A DNA stretch of 64,000 nt from Lithodes maja (taxonomy: Eukaryota > Arthropoda > Malacostraca > Decapoda > Lithodidae): positions 31,001 through 95,000 of the forward strand of contig JBAKBP010003128.1 of the NCBI GenBank assembly GCA_037953745.1, given 5' to 3'. Numbering within the stretch: the first letter of the stretch is position 1; each line of letters starts with the position of its first letter. Both the position numbers and the translations under genes were made by a program. This document shows positions 21,962 to 32,252 of the stretch, piece after piece. The notes below the pieces were generated by a model. The model saw only the letters and a list, made by a program, of their open reading frames with translations, made no database searches and was not told the origin of the DNA.

Positions 21962-22546
21962 CATTAACCTAACCTAACTTAACCTAAATTTATTTGGGGC
22001 TATTAAAAGGTTAGGTTAGGTTAGTTTTTTTGGTTAGGTTAATATTAGCTAAAGAAAAAAAAAAAGCCAAGAAAACATATTTTCCGGTGGATAAAAAGTA
22101 TATAGCAATGAAGCATAGAATGATAGGAACCCAAAACTACCATTAGAAATGAGATCCCAGCTGTGGTGCGACTCGTAAATATTGACCAAATTGGATACAC
22201 GATGAGTTGATGCTCCCTCACCCCCCCTTGATTTATTGTCCTCCTCATAAATGTAGCTCTGTAAGGGGGCAAAAACAGGTTGCCGCTATTTCGTTTTTGT
22301 GAGTAACGCTCACGCCATTTATTGGGTGAATTGCACCCACCGGATCATTTAAAACACGAAGTGGATTAGAGTCGAAGGATTCATTGTGCGCAATGCTTTG
22401 TTTACGGTCGAGACATTATTTTAGTGTTATTTTTCTGTGTAATCGGGTTTTTTCAAGTGTCGATAACGAAATTCCTTCATGCGGACTATAATGAGAAAAA
22501 TATGGCTAGTCTATTGATCCCTATTTTCCCTAATAAATTGTTTGTA
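20824..22546. repeat. Family T and R1 remnants, inverse orientation
   Basis: From about 21110 the sequence mirrors 14950-15200, with GTGGGGGCTGCC...CCCCGCTTTGACTTAG blocks and CCTATTTTCCCTAATAAATTG ends at 21477-21500 and 22524-22546. An R1-like block (GGCCATGGCCTTTCTC...CAGGCAGCTTAGGGAACAAC) lies at 21240-21310. Between 20824 and 21110 no gene or clear repeat is seen. Confidence 0.55.
21804..22187. mobile_element. Foldback MITE with 8-bp target duplication (384 bp)
   Basis: Arms of about 110 bp are inverted repeats (GGTCAATATTTACGAGTCGC at the left end, mirrored at the right). They flank a core with about 48 T residues and several GGTTAGG units. Direct AAATTGGA copies at 21796-21803 and 22188-22195 are an 8-bp target-site duplication. 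That points to a hAT-like (or P-like) superfamily. The host sequence reads through as a family-T copy once the element is removed. Confidence 0.85.
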
Positions 22547-22617
22547 ATAGGGCGGATGTAGTGTCCTTGAAGATTATCTTCTGGCCTCCCTATAATGAAC
22601 AGGGTATAATGTATTGA

Positions 22618-22810
22618 ACACTTTCAGTACGGGCGACGTCTTTGAGTTATATTCTGACTTTTTGTAAATGGTTTTATTCAGTTTAGGAAAGACCTCTAGC
22701 AATAAGGCTCACCATCTAAATTAACCATCTTAGCAACTTATTCCTAAAAGGCTAAAAATTTTCTAAATATAGTTAGAATGAAATATAATAAGTCCCCCGC
22801 ATTGAAAGGG
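22618..22810. mobile_element. TTAA-type miniature element, partly decayed
   Basis: The right end ATTGAAAGGG is followed by TTAA at 22811-22814. The left end ACACTTTCAGTACGGGCGAC follows TTGA at 22614-22617 and mirrors the right end imperfectly. The element is short and AT-rich without coding potential. Confidence 0.45.
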
Positions 22811-22819
22811 TTAATGTAT

Positions 22820-22890
22820 GTGTGTATATAATCAGGCTCATACCCCATAGCTGGGGGTGGCTGACTCGAGACCGAGCCAGAACCGAGAAA
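22820..22890 (-). mobile_element. Fragment of RTE-like LINE 3' end
   Basis: The minus strand carries GGTCTCGAGTCAGCCACCCCC followed by a GAGCCTGA-like segment. This is the same 3' end as the LINE at 34690-38617 (GAGTCGGCTACCCCC...GGGCCTGAGCATATAG) and the fragment at 53220-53350. Confidence 0.45.
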
Positions 22891-22953
22891 AAACTTGCCC
22901 ATAAAAATTGACGGAAAAATCGCTCGTGTGACAGCGGCTTAAGAAAAGTAGTA

Positions 22954-23283
22954 CAGTAGTAAACCCTCGCTCGCTCGGAATTCCAAGGCTTTCGGACAAG
23001 CATTTCAATTCGAACTCATGGTTCAGCCTTTCGGATTTGTCCGAAAGGCTGAGAAAATACCTCCGTCCTTTTCGGACTACCCTTTCGGATTTGTCCGAAA
23101 GGCTGAGAAAAATTAAATTGCATTCAGACCAAAGAGCCGAAGTTTATAAACTTCGGACATTATTTCAGACATTCGGACAAGTCCGAATGCTGATGTGTGA
23201 GTTCGGACTCGGCCCTTTCGGACTTTTGATTCTTTCGGACAGGGGTCTCCCCCAATTAGTCCGAAAGAGCGAGGGTTTACTGT
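22954..23283. mobile_element. Pogo/Tigger-like miniature element
   Basis: Ends CAGTAGTAAACCCTCGCTC and GAGCGAGGGTTTACTG are inverted repeats with the CAGTA...CCTCG look of pogo-type elements. The inside is packed with TTTCGGAC / GTCCGAAA palindromes. A TA lies next to the left end; the right-hand TA is not clear. Confidence 0.5.
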
Positions 23284-23420
23284 GCAGGAAAAGACACCTA
23301 AACGGATAAGGTTGAGTAGAGGATGCCAAACCTCACTGTGGACAGGACCAGCCCTCACCCATAATCACACTCTATATACTGTACTCGGGCACATACAATT
23401 TATTTATTTTGCATTTACTG

Positions 23421-23451
<31 letters not shown>

Positions 23452-23465
23452 GTCTTGGTGATGTA

Positions 23466-23668
23466 CAGTCGCACTAATAAGTCATGTCCCGGCACCAATT
23501 ATGTTATGATCAATATTTGGCATCCGCAATATTTACACACGATTTCTTCTTTTTGAATGAGATATACAACTATGTTCCTACACTTACTCCAACATCTGAC
23601 AGACATTAATACAGCACAGAGCAAGCCAATCGTAATGACAGTGAAGACATGACTTATTAGCGCGACTG
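23466..23668. mobile_element. Tc1/mariner-type MITE (203 bp)
   Basis: Ends CAGTCGCACTAATAAGTCATG and CATGACTTATTAGCGCGACTG are near-perfect inverted repeats. TA dinucleotides at 23464-23465 and 23669-23670 form the target duplication. There is no coding content. Confidence 0.8.
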
Positions 23669-23670
23669 TA

Positions 23671-26600
23671 CCATAATGTGTGTGATAACCCGGGTTGATT
23701 CAAGTTCCGCCATGGCGTCTGGAGGGGAGGTCCCACTAGCTTCTCCCGCTACTAACCCCTCTTGTACCTCACCTATCATGCATGTAACCCCCTCAAATGA
23801 CCCCACAGACAACGACCAATGGTTAGATAGTGCCTTCCATTCTCGTAATAACGCAAAATCATCCAAAATACATAGGCGGCATGGTGACCAACAAACCCCA
23901 GCGGTAAGCCCAAACATCGCTGGTAAGTACCAGACCGGAGACAGGTAATGACCGGAGACAGCGAGGACCGAGGACAGCCATGAACATAAATGTAGATCCG
24001 ACAAGAACCAAAAATATTATTAAAGCGCGTTCCGTGATTTCTAAAATAACAAATTTAAAGGTTTTCTATGCAAACGCTCGTAGCATACGCAATAAATTTT
24101 CAGATTTAGAGGAGCTAGTGTTTACAGAAAATTATGATGTGATTGGCATAACAGAATCTTGGCTCAATACAGAAGATAGAGACTTTTTAGCAGAGTATTC
24201 ACTTCCCGGTTATGTAATGTTTGAGAAAAGCCGAATAAATCGAAATGGAGGTGGCGTTTTACTTTATATCAAAGAAAGTCTTAACCCTACCCTCTTGTCA
24301 AAACCTCAAATTGTGAACGTCGACGCATCTTTTGTGCTAATAAAGAATAATAAAGGTACCAAAATAATACTTGCATTAATATACAGACCTCCAGCTCAAT
24401 CAGTGCAAACTGACCGAGAAATTTACGAACAAATTGCAGATGTAAGTAACTCGCAAGATACCGTAATTTTTGGTGACTTTAATTTACCTGTGACCAAGTG
24501 GGGAGATACTCTTACTTCACACTCCGGACATGACTTGTATACGAACTTGCAAGAGAGTTCGCTTTATCAATTTGTTGGAACGCCGACCCGTGGTAATAAC
24601 GTTCTTGACATTGTACTTGCAACAAAAGAAGAATTAATAGAGAATTTGAATGTTGGTGATGAATTCAGTAACAGCGACCATCATACGATAACTTTCACTT
24701 TAAACTTTACTAGTAACGAACCAAATAGTAGCATCGAAAAAGTCCCTAATTTCAAGAAAGCAAACTTTCCTAAACTTAGAGCTATGTTTAAAGAAACTGA
24801 CTGGAGCTTTTTAATTCACAATAACGACATAAATACATCTTGGAAGTTATTCGAAGCCACTTACCTAAAAGCAGTGCAAGACTGCATACCATCGAAAACT
24901 CGGCGTCCAGGCCATAATAATAAGCCCAAATGGTGGAATAAAGATATTTCAAACTGCCTGCTTGCTAAAAAATTTGCTAATGATAGATTAAAATCCTCAC
25001 AAAATGACGAAGAACAGCTGAAATTTGTAGAGCTACGACGCAAAGCCAAAAAGTTAATTAAGCAAAGTAAAAAGACCTTAGAGTTACATATTGCGAATCA
25101 AAGTAAAACAAACCCGAAAGAATTCTATAGTTATATCAGAAAGAAAAAAGTAGTTACTTCAACTGTTGGACCGTTAGTCGATGAAAATGGAGAATACACC
25201 AAAGACGAAGAACAAATGAGTAATGCCTTCAATACCTTCTTTGCATCAGTTTTTACAACAGAAGACCTCAGTGATATCCCTACACCATCGCCGATTCAGA
25301 TTGATAATTCAGATGTTTTAAGCAATATCACCGTTACAGAGAGAGAAGTATTGAATTGTTTAGATAAACTCAAGGTAAATAAAATGCCTGAACCTGATAC
25401 AATCTCGCCTAGAGTTCTAAAGGAAGCTAAGGATGAGCTCTCTAAACCACTGACATTACTATTCAATAAATCCTTGCAGTCTGGAACTATGCCCGATCAG
25501 TGGAAGCTAGCCAACGTAACACCGATATTCAAAAAAGGCAGCAAATCCCTATCCAGTAACTATCGTCCAATTAGCTTAACCTCAGTTGTATGTAAAATGC
25601 TAGAAACGGTCATAAGAGACAGACTCGTAAATCACTTAGAGGAAAATAACATACTTAAAGATACTCAACACGGCTTTCGTAAAAAACGTTCCTGTTTAAC
25701 AAACCTCTTAGACTTCTTCCACGATATCCTCAACCTCTACGATGAGAGTAAAGCTGTAGATATTATATACCTTGATTTTCAAAAGGCCTTTGACAAAGTT
25801 CCCCACAAACGTTTACTGCTAAAACTAAAAGCGCATGGAATACAAGACGGTGTGTTGAAATGGATAGAAAATTGGCTCAGCGACAGAAAGCAAAGAGTAG
25901 TCATAAACGGTAAGGCATGTAAGTAGCGGGGTACCCCAGGGATCGGTACTAGGACCAATTCTCTTTCTAATTTACATCAACGACATAGATGAGGGTCTCA
26001 CCTGTACAATCTCAAAATTTGCTGACGATACAAAAATTGCAAATAGCGTACTCTCAAAAGAACAAGTTGACGATATGCAACACAATCTAGATAAATTGTC
26101 ATGTTGGGCCCAAATTTGGCAAATGAGTTTCAATGCGGATAAATGTAAAGTACTACATATCGGATACCTAAATGAGAAAGCAAACTATTCGATGAATGGC
26201 ACTCAGCTTAAGAATGTAAACAGAGAAACCGATCTGGGAGTAACAATATCGAGTAACCTAAAACCGAGTCAACAATGTTCAGAAGTTGTTAAGAAGGCAA
26301 ACAAAATAATTGGCTTTATAGGCAGGTCATTTGAGCATAAATCCAAAGAAGTTATCCTAACCCTTTACAATTCCTTAGTCCGCCCTCTTCTGGAATACTG
26401 CGTTCAATCCTGGTGCCCTTATTACCAAAAAGATATAAACAAGCTAGAACGAGTTCAACGTAGAGTTACCAAAATGATACCTAGCCTAAAGAACAAACCA
26501 TACGAAGAGCGTCTTAGAGAATTAAATCTATTTCCTTTAACCCAGCGCAGATTAAGAGGCGACTTAATTCAAGTGTTCAAAATCATCAAAGGCATCGACA

Positions 26601-27076
26601 ATATGAACTGTAGTAAGTACTTCACTATCGACCAATCTAATTACACGCGGGGAAACGGTTGCAAAATTATTGGTAAATCTTTTAACTCGCACGAATCTAA
26701 GAATTTCTTCTTCAATCGAGTTGTCAACTTGTGGAATGGGCTTCCCCGAAACGTTATAGACTGCATCACCGTTGATTCATTTAAACTCTGCCTAGACAAA
26801 TATCTCGCATCAAACCCGCGACTGACTGCGTTTGTAAATGAATAACTTTATTTTATCCCCCCCTCAGTTCCTAACCCATCTGTCCCCTACTAACTTCCTA
26901 ATCCTGCCACGGACATTAGTTCCAGGGCAGTAATTCCCTTTCCAATGTTCCCTTACCCACTCTAAACCACTGTTTGGACACTTGATCCTCAGTGTTTTGG
27001 AGGACAAGCAACCTAGAAGGGTCACTGGATCTGTTGTTGCTTGATTTCCTTTGTACTCCTTTGTACTCCTTTGTAC
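23671..27076 (+). mobile_element. CR1-like LINE, copy 1
   Basis: It carries endonuclease and reverse transcriptase coding sequence and ends in repeated CTTTGTACTC units without poly(A), which is the CR1 style of 3' end. A second, 5'-truncated copy lies at 39829-42089 and an antisense 3' fragment at 44316-44578. The exact 5' end is not clear. The stretch 23671-23979 holds a 90-codon open frame in the same region but no recognisable ORF1. Confidence 0.85.
23980..26845 (+). pseudogene. CR1-like ORF2 (endonuclease plus RT), broken by a 14-bp deletion
   Basis: The first frame (23980-25926, 648 codons) starts near the apurinic endonuclease domain: FYANARSIRNK near residue 30, GDFN near 164 and SDHH near 232. 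It runs through the first half of reverse transcriptase (NYRPISLTSV, QHGFRKKRS, YLDFQKAFDKV). At about 25919, 14 bp present in copy 2 are missing between two AT dinucleotides, which shifts frame and gives an immediate stop. The second part resumes in the +1 frame. Its FADD catalytic box lies near 26015-26030 and the C-terminal part reads to 26845. Another change is MPEPD where copy 2 has TPGPD in an otherwise conserved RT block. As it stands this copy cannot make a full enzyme. Confidence 0.88.
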
Positions 27077-27079
27077 CCC

Positions 27080-28300
27080 TCCCAAACTTTTCATACCATA
27101 CTAGTCAAACCCAAAGATGCAGCATTCTTCTCCAAGGACACAAAGTACCTCGAGTTCTTCACAAACATTGAACAACATCTCCACATTACTGCCCTGAACG
27201 TACGATTAAACAAAGATAAGGGCATACTGGCAGTGGACACTGACACTGAACTTAGCACCTCAGTAATAGACAATGCTTTACAAACCACCAACATCGGACA
27301 ATGGGAAGTACAGTGTCCTTACCTAGGGATAACCAGCAACTTTCCCACAGTATCATAAGCATCCCCACCTACATAACTGTAGAGGAAATCACCAGCAGTC
27401 TACTAGAAACAGAAATAGGCCTAGATAGCAATATAGTCAATGTCATTAGATTTACGGATAAAGACTATACTACTGGGGAGCTGTGCCCCTCAAAAAGAGT
27501 GCGGATCACTTCTCGATCCCCCCTCCCCACAATGATCAAAGTTGCCACTTTCCAGCGCACTGTCACCCCCTACACCCCACCGCCCCTCAGCTGCAGGAAG
27601 TGCAAAAGATGGGGCCACCTGACCAAAAACTGCCGAACAACATCGATCCATTGCGCCAAATGCGCTCGACCACATCCAACCAGTGAATGCACGAGCACAG
27701 AATTCAGATGTCCAAACTGCGGTGGAGACCACCCATCCACCTCAAACACCTGCCCAGAATTTTTAAAGGCAAAATAACCCTCAGGGAGCCAGTACTACGA
27801 ATAAAATCCAGGAACAAGTTGCATCAGTACCACTAGCAAGGGAACAAGGTGCATCAGTGCAAACTGTGCAACCAGAATACCGTCCGCTAGTGGGAAACAA
27901 GCCTAGCCCTCACCCCAGCACATCATATTCCCATGTCTTACAGAATCATAACCCCACAACTATGACATCCCACAATTATCTAACAAACTTTCCCACCCAC
28001 CCACAACACAACTCAAACACTAGGCCACAAGCACCAAACCCCAAAGACCAAGGCAAGCACATAAACATAATTAACACCATAACATCATTGCCAATGGAGG
28101 AGCAGCTACACATAATGGCCTCCATCATCAGCAACCTCCAACATGCTGTACAAACAAAATATAATGACACTGATACAGATGGTGGACCATCTTCCACCAA
28201 CATAACCATACCGCCACCCTCACAACAACCAGACCCCCCACATATGCTTTGCCAAGTCCCTCCACCAGGCCCAAAACCCCCCCTACCACACTCATCATAA
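27080..28300 (+). pseudogene. Gag-like ORF1 with three zinc knuckles, frameshifted
   Basis: Two overlapping frames (about 27080-27358 and 27301-27777) together read as a Jockey/I-type LINE ORF1. An N-terminal RRM-like part is followed by three consecutive CCHC-type knuckles beginning CRKCKRWGHLTKNC, CAKCARPHPTSEC and CPNCGGDHPSTSNTC (about 27589-27755). A further frame continues to 28300 with a proline- and threonine-rich tail. The frame change near 27320-27358 and the stop at 27777 break it. It begins directly after the CR1 copy's 3' repeats, so it is 5'-truncated or is the interrupted host of that insertion. No matching ORF2 follows. ORF1 proteins bind the element's RNA. Confidence 0.7.
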
Positions 28301-29640
28301 CACAACACCTACAGTACCAGTAGCTACAACAGTCACAGCACCATCAATACTGGAGGCTACAACTGCAACAGCCACTACACCACCAGCACCAGTAGCTACA
28401 ACAGTCACAGCACCATCAATACTGGAGGCTACAACTGCAACAGCCACAACACCACCAGCACCAGTAGCTACAGCTATCACAACCACCACCAGTAACGGTA
28501 GCTGCAACTAGCACAAGTTGCACAACATCTCCAGTACCGGTAGATACAACTACCGGTACCACAGCACCACCAGCGAATACATCAGCTCCTACAGCTTCAC
28601 CCACCCCACAACCATCACCAGAGTCACCAGAGTGCACGATGACCCAAGTCAACAGAGCAACAGCCCACGAAACAACAACAACAACAAATAATAATAACTG
28701 ATACTGGTACCAGTACTGGGAATACCAGCCAACCCAAAAGCATCCCAACCGAAAAAAACCCAAATGAAAGTAAAAAAACACAAACAAAAACAACCGACAG
28801 TAAAAGCAAAAGCCAACGAAACCCCACCATCAAAACAGCAAATTTTCAGCACCCCAAAAAAAGCCAAAACAACACCACCCATACCCAGACCCAGACCCAG
28901 ACCCAACATCCATCATCACCACCACCTCAGGATAACCGCTACAGAAACCTCAGAAACCCCAACAAAAAACGTTAGTACAAGGAGGAACTTTCAACATCAA
29001 GCATAGGAAACTTACCACAACACAGGAAACATGTCATCGCCTCAACCCTGGGAACCTTCATCAGAACAACACTCCACAACACAGCAAACATGTCATCGCC
29101 TCAACCCTAGGGACCTTCATCAGAACAACACAACACAGCAAACATGTCATCGCCTCAACCCTAGGGACCTTCATCAGAACAACACAACACAACACAGCAA
29201 ACATGTCATCGCCTCAACCCTAGGAACCTTCATCAGAACAAACAAAATCACAAGCATATAAAATTACCACCCAACTGAATAACCATCCCCACACAGTACA
29301 CCAACAGAATACACATAAAACAGTACTGTACTGTACCTCCACTGATCATCATCATCATCTCTGACTTCACCCTCAACGCCTCGCCTTGACTTAAATCACC
29401 CCGACCGAGCAGTACTGTACTGTACCACCACCGATCATCATCATCAACATCTCTGACCTCCCCCACAACTTGACTTAAATCACCCTGACTTTAAAAGATG
29501 ACAACAAACTATCTCTCTAAACAATATAAAACTCACCTTTACTATCTCTCCTAACTCCTATTATACTAACACAACTTTTCTTTTCACCCCGCTTAAAATG
29601 CCTGTGCAGTAATCTGGAGACACCGCAACCCTCCAAGCAA
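28301..29640. repeat. Low-complexity CA-rich region with two tandem arrays
   Basis: A 72-bp unit (starting CCAGTAGCTACAACAGTCAC) repeats about 2.5 times at 28316-28500. A 52-61 bp unit (CATGTCATCGCCTCAACCCT) repeats four times at 29030-29245. A doubled GATCATCATCATCA block lies at 29340-29460. The 72-bp unit is a multiple of three and its plus-strand reading is Thr/Ala/Pro-rich, consistent with the tail of the preceding gag-like frame. Stops prevent a longer protein. Confidence 0.7.
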
Positions 29641-29679
29641 ACTGCACATTTAACCCGTCGAGCCCCGGCTGATTATTAA

Positions 29680-30108
29680 CCCGTCCAGCCCCGGCTAGTT
29701 TTGTAATGTTTGTTCACCAGAACCCGGCCGGTTTTCAAAAAATGGTTTTATTCCAGAAACAATAGCGAATGGGTTAGGAATGAAGGAAAAACCACTAAAA
29801 ACCTATCAAACAGCTCAAAGAATGGTCCTACAGAGCCCCCGAAAATGTATTTTACAAGAGTAAAAAATTGAAGGCAATTTCCCCCCAAAACCAGGTTATT
29901 GCGTGCTCACGCGCACGCACGTGGACTTTGAGAGTTTTCAACCATAGGCACGGTTGCGTGGGATACGTACACAGTTCCCATACAAATCTGAGCCCTCTCG
30001 AGTGGCTACACCTGAAGTTACGGTCGGAGCAATTAGTGTGACTCGTTAGACGCGTCGCTGGGGCTGTGCGTTACATACATCGCCGACGCGTCGCTGGTGC
30101 TGGACGGG
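29680..30108. mobile_element. TTAA-flanked miniature element, family P1 (429 bp)
   Basis: TTAA at 29676-29679 and 30109-30112, with ends CCCGTCCAGCCCCGGC and GGTGCTGGACGGG. The body matches 17806-18229. An extra partial left end, also after TTAA, lies at 29654-29675, as if two insertions or a slippage occurred. Confidence 0.75.
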
Positions 30109-30112
30109 TTAA

Positions 30113-30337
30113 ACAATAAGAAGATAACCCGGGTTCGAATCCTGGTGGATCACATATATGCTTTCATTAATTTCATTGGAGGTGTTTGGTGTTGTGGTGA
30201 AATAAATAAATTGATTATGTATTTATTATTTATTTTTTTAATGGGGGTGGCTGACTCGAGACAGAATAATAGCCAGAATATACAGTACTGCCATATGTGT
30301 CTTATTGGTCATGAAATTAATAAGCTTTTTGTTGCAG
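30113..30337. other. Unassigned, with a tRNA B-box-like remnant
   Basis: CCCGGGTTCGAATCCTGGTGG at about 30128-30148 looks like the T-arm of a tRNA or SINE, cut on its 5' side by the TTAA element. AT-rich sequence and a short piece resembling an RTE-like LINE 3' end (GGGGGTGGCTGACTCGAGAC, about 30243) follow. No gene seen. Confidence 0.4.
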
Positions 30338-30434
30338 GTTTACGCGCCACCCAGCCGTGCAGAGGAGGACTCGCCTGAACTTCCCAGAGTAATAGTCATC
30401 GCCGAAACAGCCACCCACCAACTCGAAATATCAG
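30338..30434 (+). CDS. Candidate internal exon of a host gene
   Basis: A pyrimidine-rich stretch ending CTTTTTGTTGCAG precedes the segment and GTGACT follows it, a good acceptor and an acceptable donor. The 97 bases between are open in one frame, reading about 32 residues that start VYAPPSRAEEDSPELP. They are GC-rich against AT-rich flanks. This is the only short stretch in the window with such a profile that I could not assign to a mobile element. I do not recognise the peptide. If real, the surrounding transposons lie in introns. It could also be chance. Confidence 0.35.
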
Positions 30435-30863
30435 GTGACTTTCTTAACTTTAGCTTCATTTTTGTATGCTCTTTCCATCGGTATCATCAAAATTTGTTTG
30501 ATAGAAATAGGAAGGTCACTTGAGAATACCGCGGCTACCTTGTGGCGCGCCCCTCTACCGTGGGACTCCCCCAGCCTACCTGGGTTTTTTTTTTTTTTTT
30601 TTTTTCTATGTGATTGAGGGAGGCAAAAGGCAGAACTGCCTATAACGATTGCCTCCCCCATAGTTGAAAGAGTGACAGGGCCAATTTACCCCCGTGTCTC
30701 CCATACTGAGACTGTGATTTGTTTCTCATTCACGTAAGACACTCGACTCATATCGTTTGTTATTAGTAAGGGTTATTATTTCTACGTTCATGTTCCATCT
30801 TTGGTGCCATTTTAAGACTGAATATTTTGGCATAATCCTGTATAGCAAGCAACCGTGTATATA
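30435..30863. other. No gene seen
   Basis: AT-rich DNA with a 20-base poly-T run near 30584 and no supported gene. The short open frames do not resemble known proteins. Confidence 0.5.
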
Positions 30864-31046
30864 CAGGGTGTTCCAGTAATGCTTTTCATAAATTATATGG
30901 TGGACTCGTCAGACAAAAATAAGAATACATTACTCTATGAACATGAGGTTGAGTGTTTATAATAACGGAGTTATTACACGATTTAAGTTAACGGTAGATA
31001 CAATGCCATTCAGTCCAAGGGGTAATGTTGCCATTTTAGTGGATTA

Positions 31047-31224
31047 TATCCATTTGGCCTTCGCTATCGCTTGCTAGCCTCAAGATAGTGAGCAGTAGCG
31101 ATCTGACTTTTCGGTAGAAAAATATGTCCGGCTTCGCCGGATTTGATTTTTCTACCGAAAAGTCAGATCGCTACTGCTCACTATCTTGAGGCTAGCAAGC
31201 GATAGCGAAGGCCAAATGGATATA
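31047..31224. repeat. Inner palindrome of the foldback element
   Basis: The sequence from ATATCCATTTGGCC to GGCCAAATGGATAT is almost perfectly self-complementary. Its centre is CCGGCTTCGCCGG flanked by CTTTTCGGTAGAAAAAT and its mirror. Arms are about 80 bp each here and continue outward. The core motif is shared with 20431-20823 and with repeat family F. Confidence 0.9.
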
Positions 31225-32252
31225 TTTTTAACAACCAATTCAGAAAATTATGATGTTACAGTGAGGTCCCCGCTTGGATCTTCTGATCACTGTCTGATAC
31301 AGGCCACCTGTCTATCACCTACCACACCTTCCCACTCTGAACCTGTCTTGGTGACTAAATGGCATTACGATAGGGCAGACTGGGAGGGTCTTCAAGGTTT
31401 CTTTATTGATATTCCCTGGACCTCTTTCTTTTCTAATGATGCACACTCCACCTTGAGCCACATACAAGATTTTGTAAAAATTGGAATGGAAACTTTTATT
31501 CCTCATCAAAAGTACAGTAAAAGATCTAATTCACCTAAATGGTTTGACCATAATTGTGCTAGAGTAACTGAACAAAAAGCAATAGCCTACAATGCATACA
31601 CAAGATCAAAAACACATGAAGCCTTTAATTACTTTAGAAACATCAGAAATCATGCCAAAACTGTATTAAACCTAACTAAATCAAACTTTCTCCACAAGCA
31701 GGCAAATAAACTTCTAAATAATCCAAATGATAACAAAATATTTTGGTCTACTCTTAACTCATTTAAATCCAACTTCACTACTGCTTCATCCATTCCACCA
31801 TTAAAATCTCCGACTGGCAATCTTGTAAGTGACCCACGAGGTAAAGCTAACCTTCTTGCGGATATTTTCTCCACCAACTCAACCTTAGATGAAATAAATC
31901 AAGATGTCCCTGTACTTAATTTTAATTCGCCTGAAATTCCCTCACTTAAGATCCACACCAGACATGTCAAAACTATTTTGCAGAATCTCTCGGTAGATAA
32001 GGCTCCTGGTCCAGATGAAATTCCTCCAATAGTACTTAAGAATTGCTCCTTGGTGCTCGCTCCTGTATTGGCAAAATTTTTCCGTCTGTGTACTCGTACC
32101 TCATGCTTCCCAGTACCCTGGAAAGAAGCAAACATCCATCCAGTTCCTAAAAAAGGTGCCTCTTCAGATCCATCAAACTACAGACCAATAGCTATAACTT
32201 CCACTCTTGGTAAAGTCTTTGAAATTATATTAAATAATCACATAATTAAGCA
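31223..32252 (+). pseudogene. Jockey-like LINE A, endonuclease end and N-terminal RT
   Basis: This is the first of three parts of a 5'-truncated LINE. It opens in the last strand of the endonuclease (DIFLTTN...GSSDHCLI) and runs into reverse transcriptase (KAPGPDEIPP, NYRPIAITSTLG). It is cut at 32252 by LINE B, with target copy ATAATTAAGCA at 32242-32252. A TTG-initiated open frame begins upstream inside the palindrome and reads through this part in frame into LINE B, so the long frame 31186-34485 is a chance fusion and not a gene. Confidence 0.85.

Noticed and set aside
28295..28909. Minus-strand Val/Gly/Cys-rich frames resembling membrane proteins
   Set aside because: They are shadows of the CA-rich repeat region and change with the repeat period.
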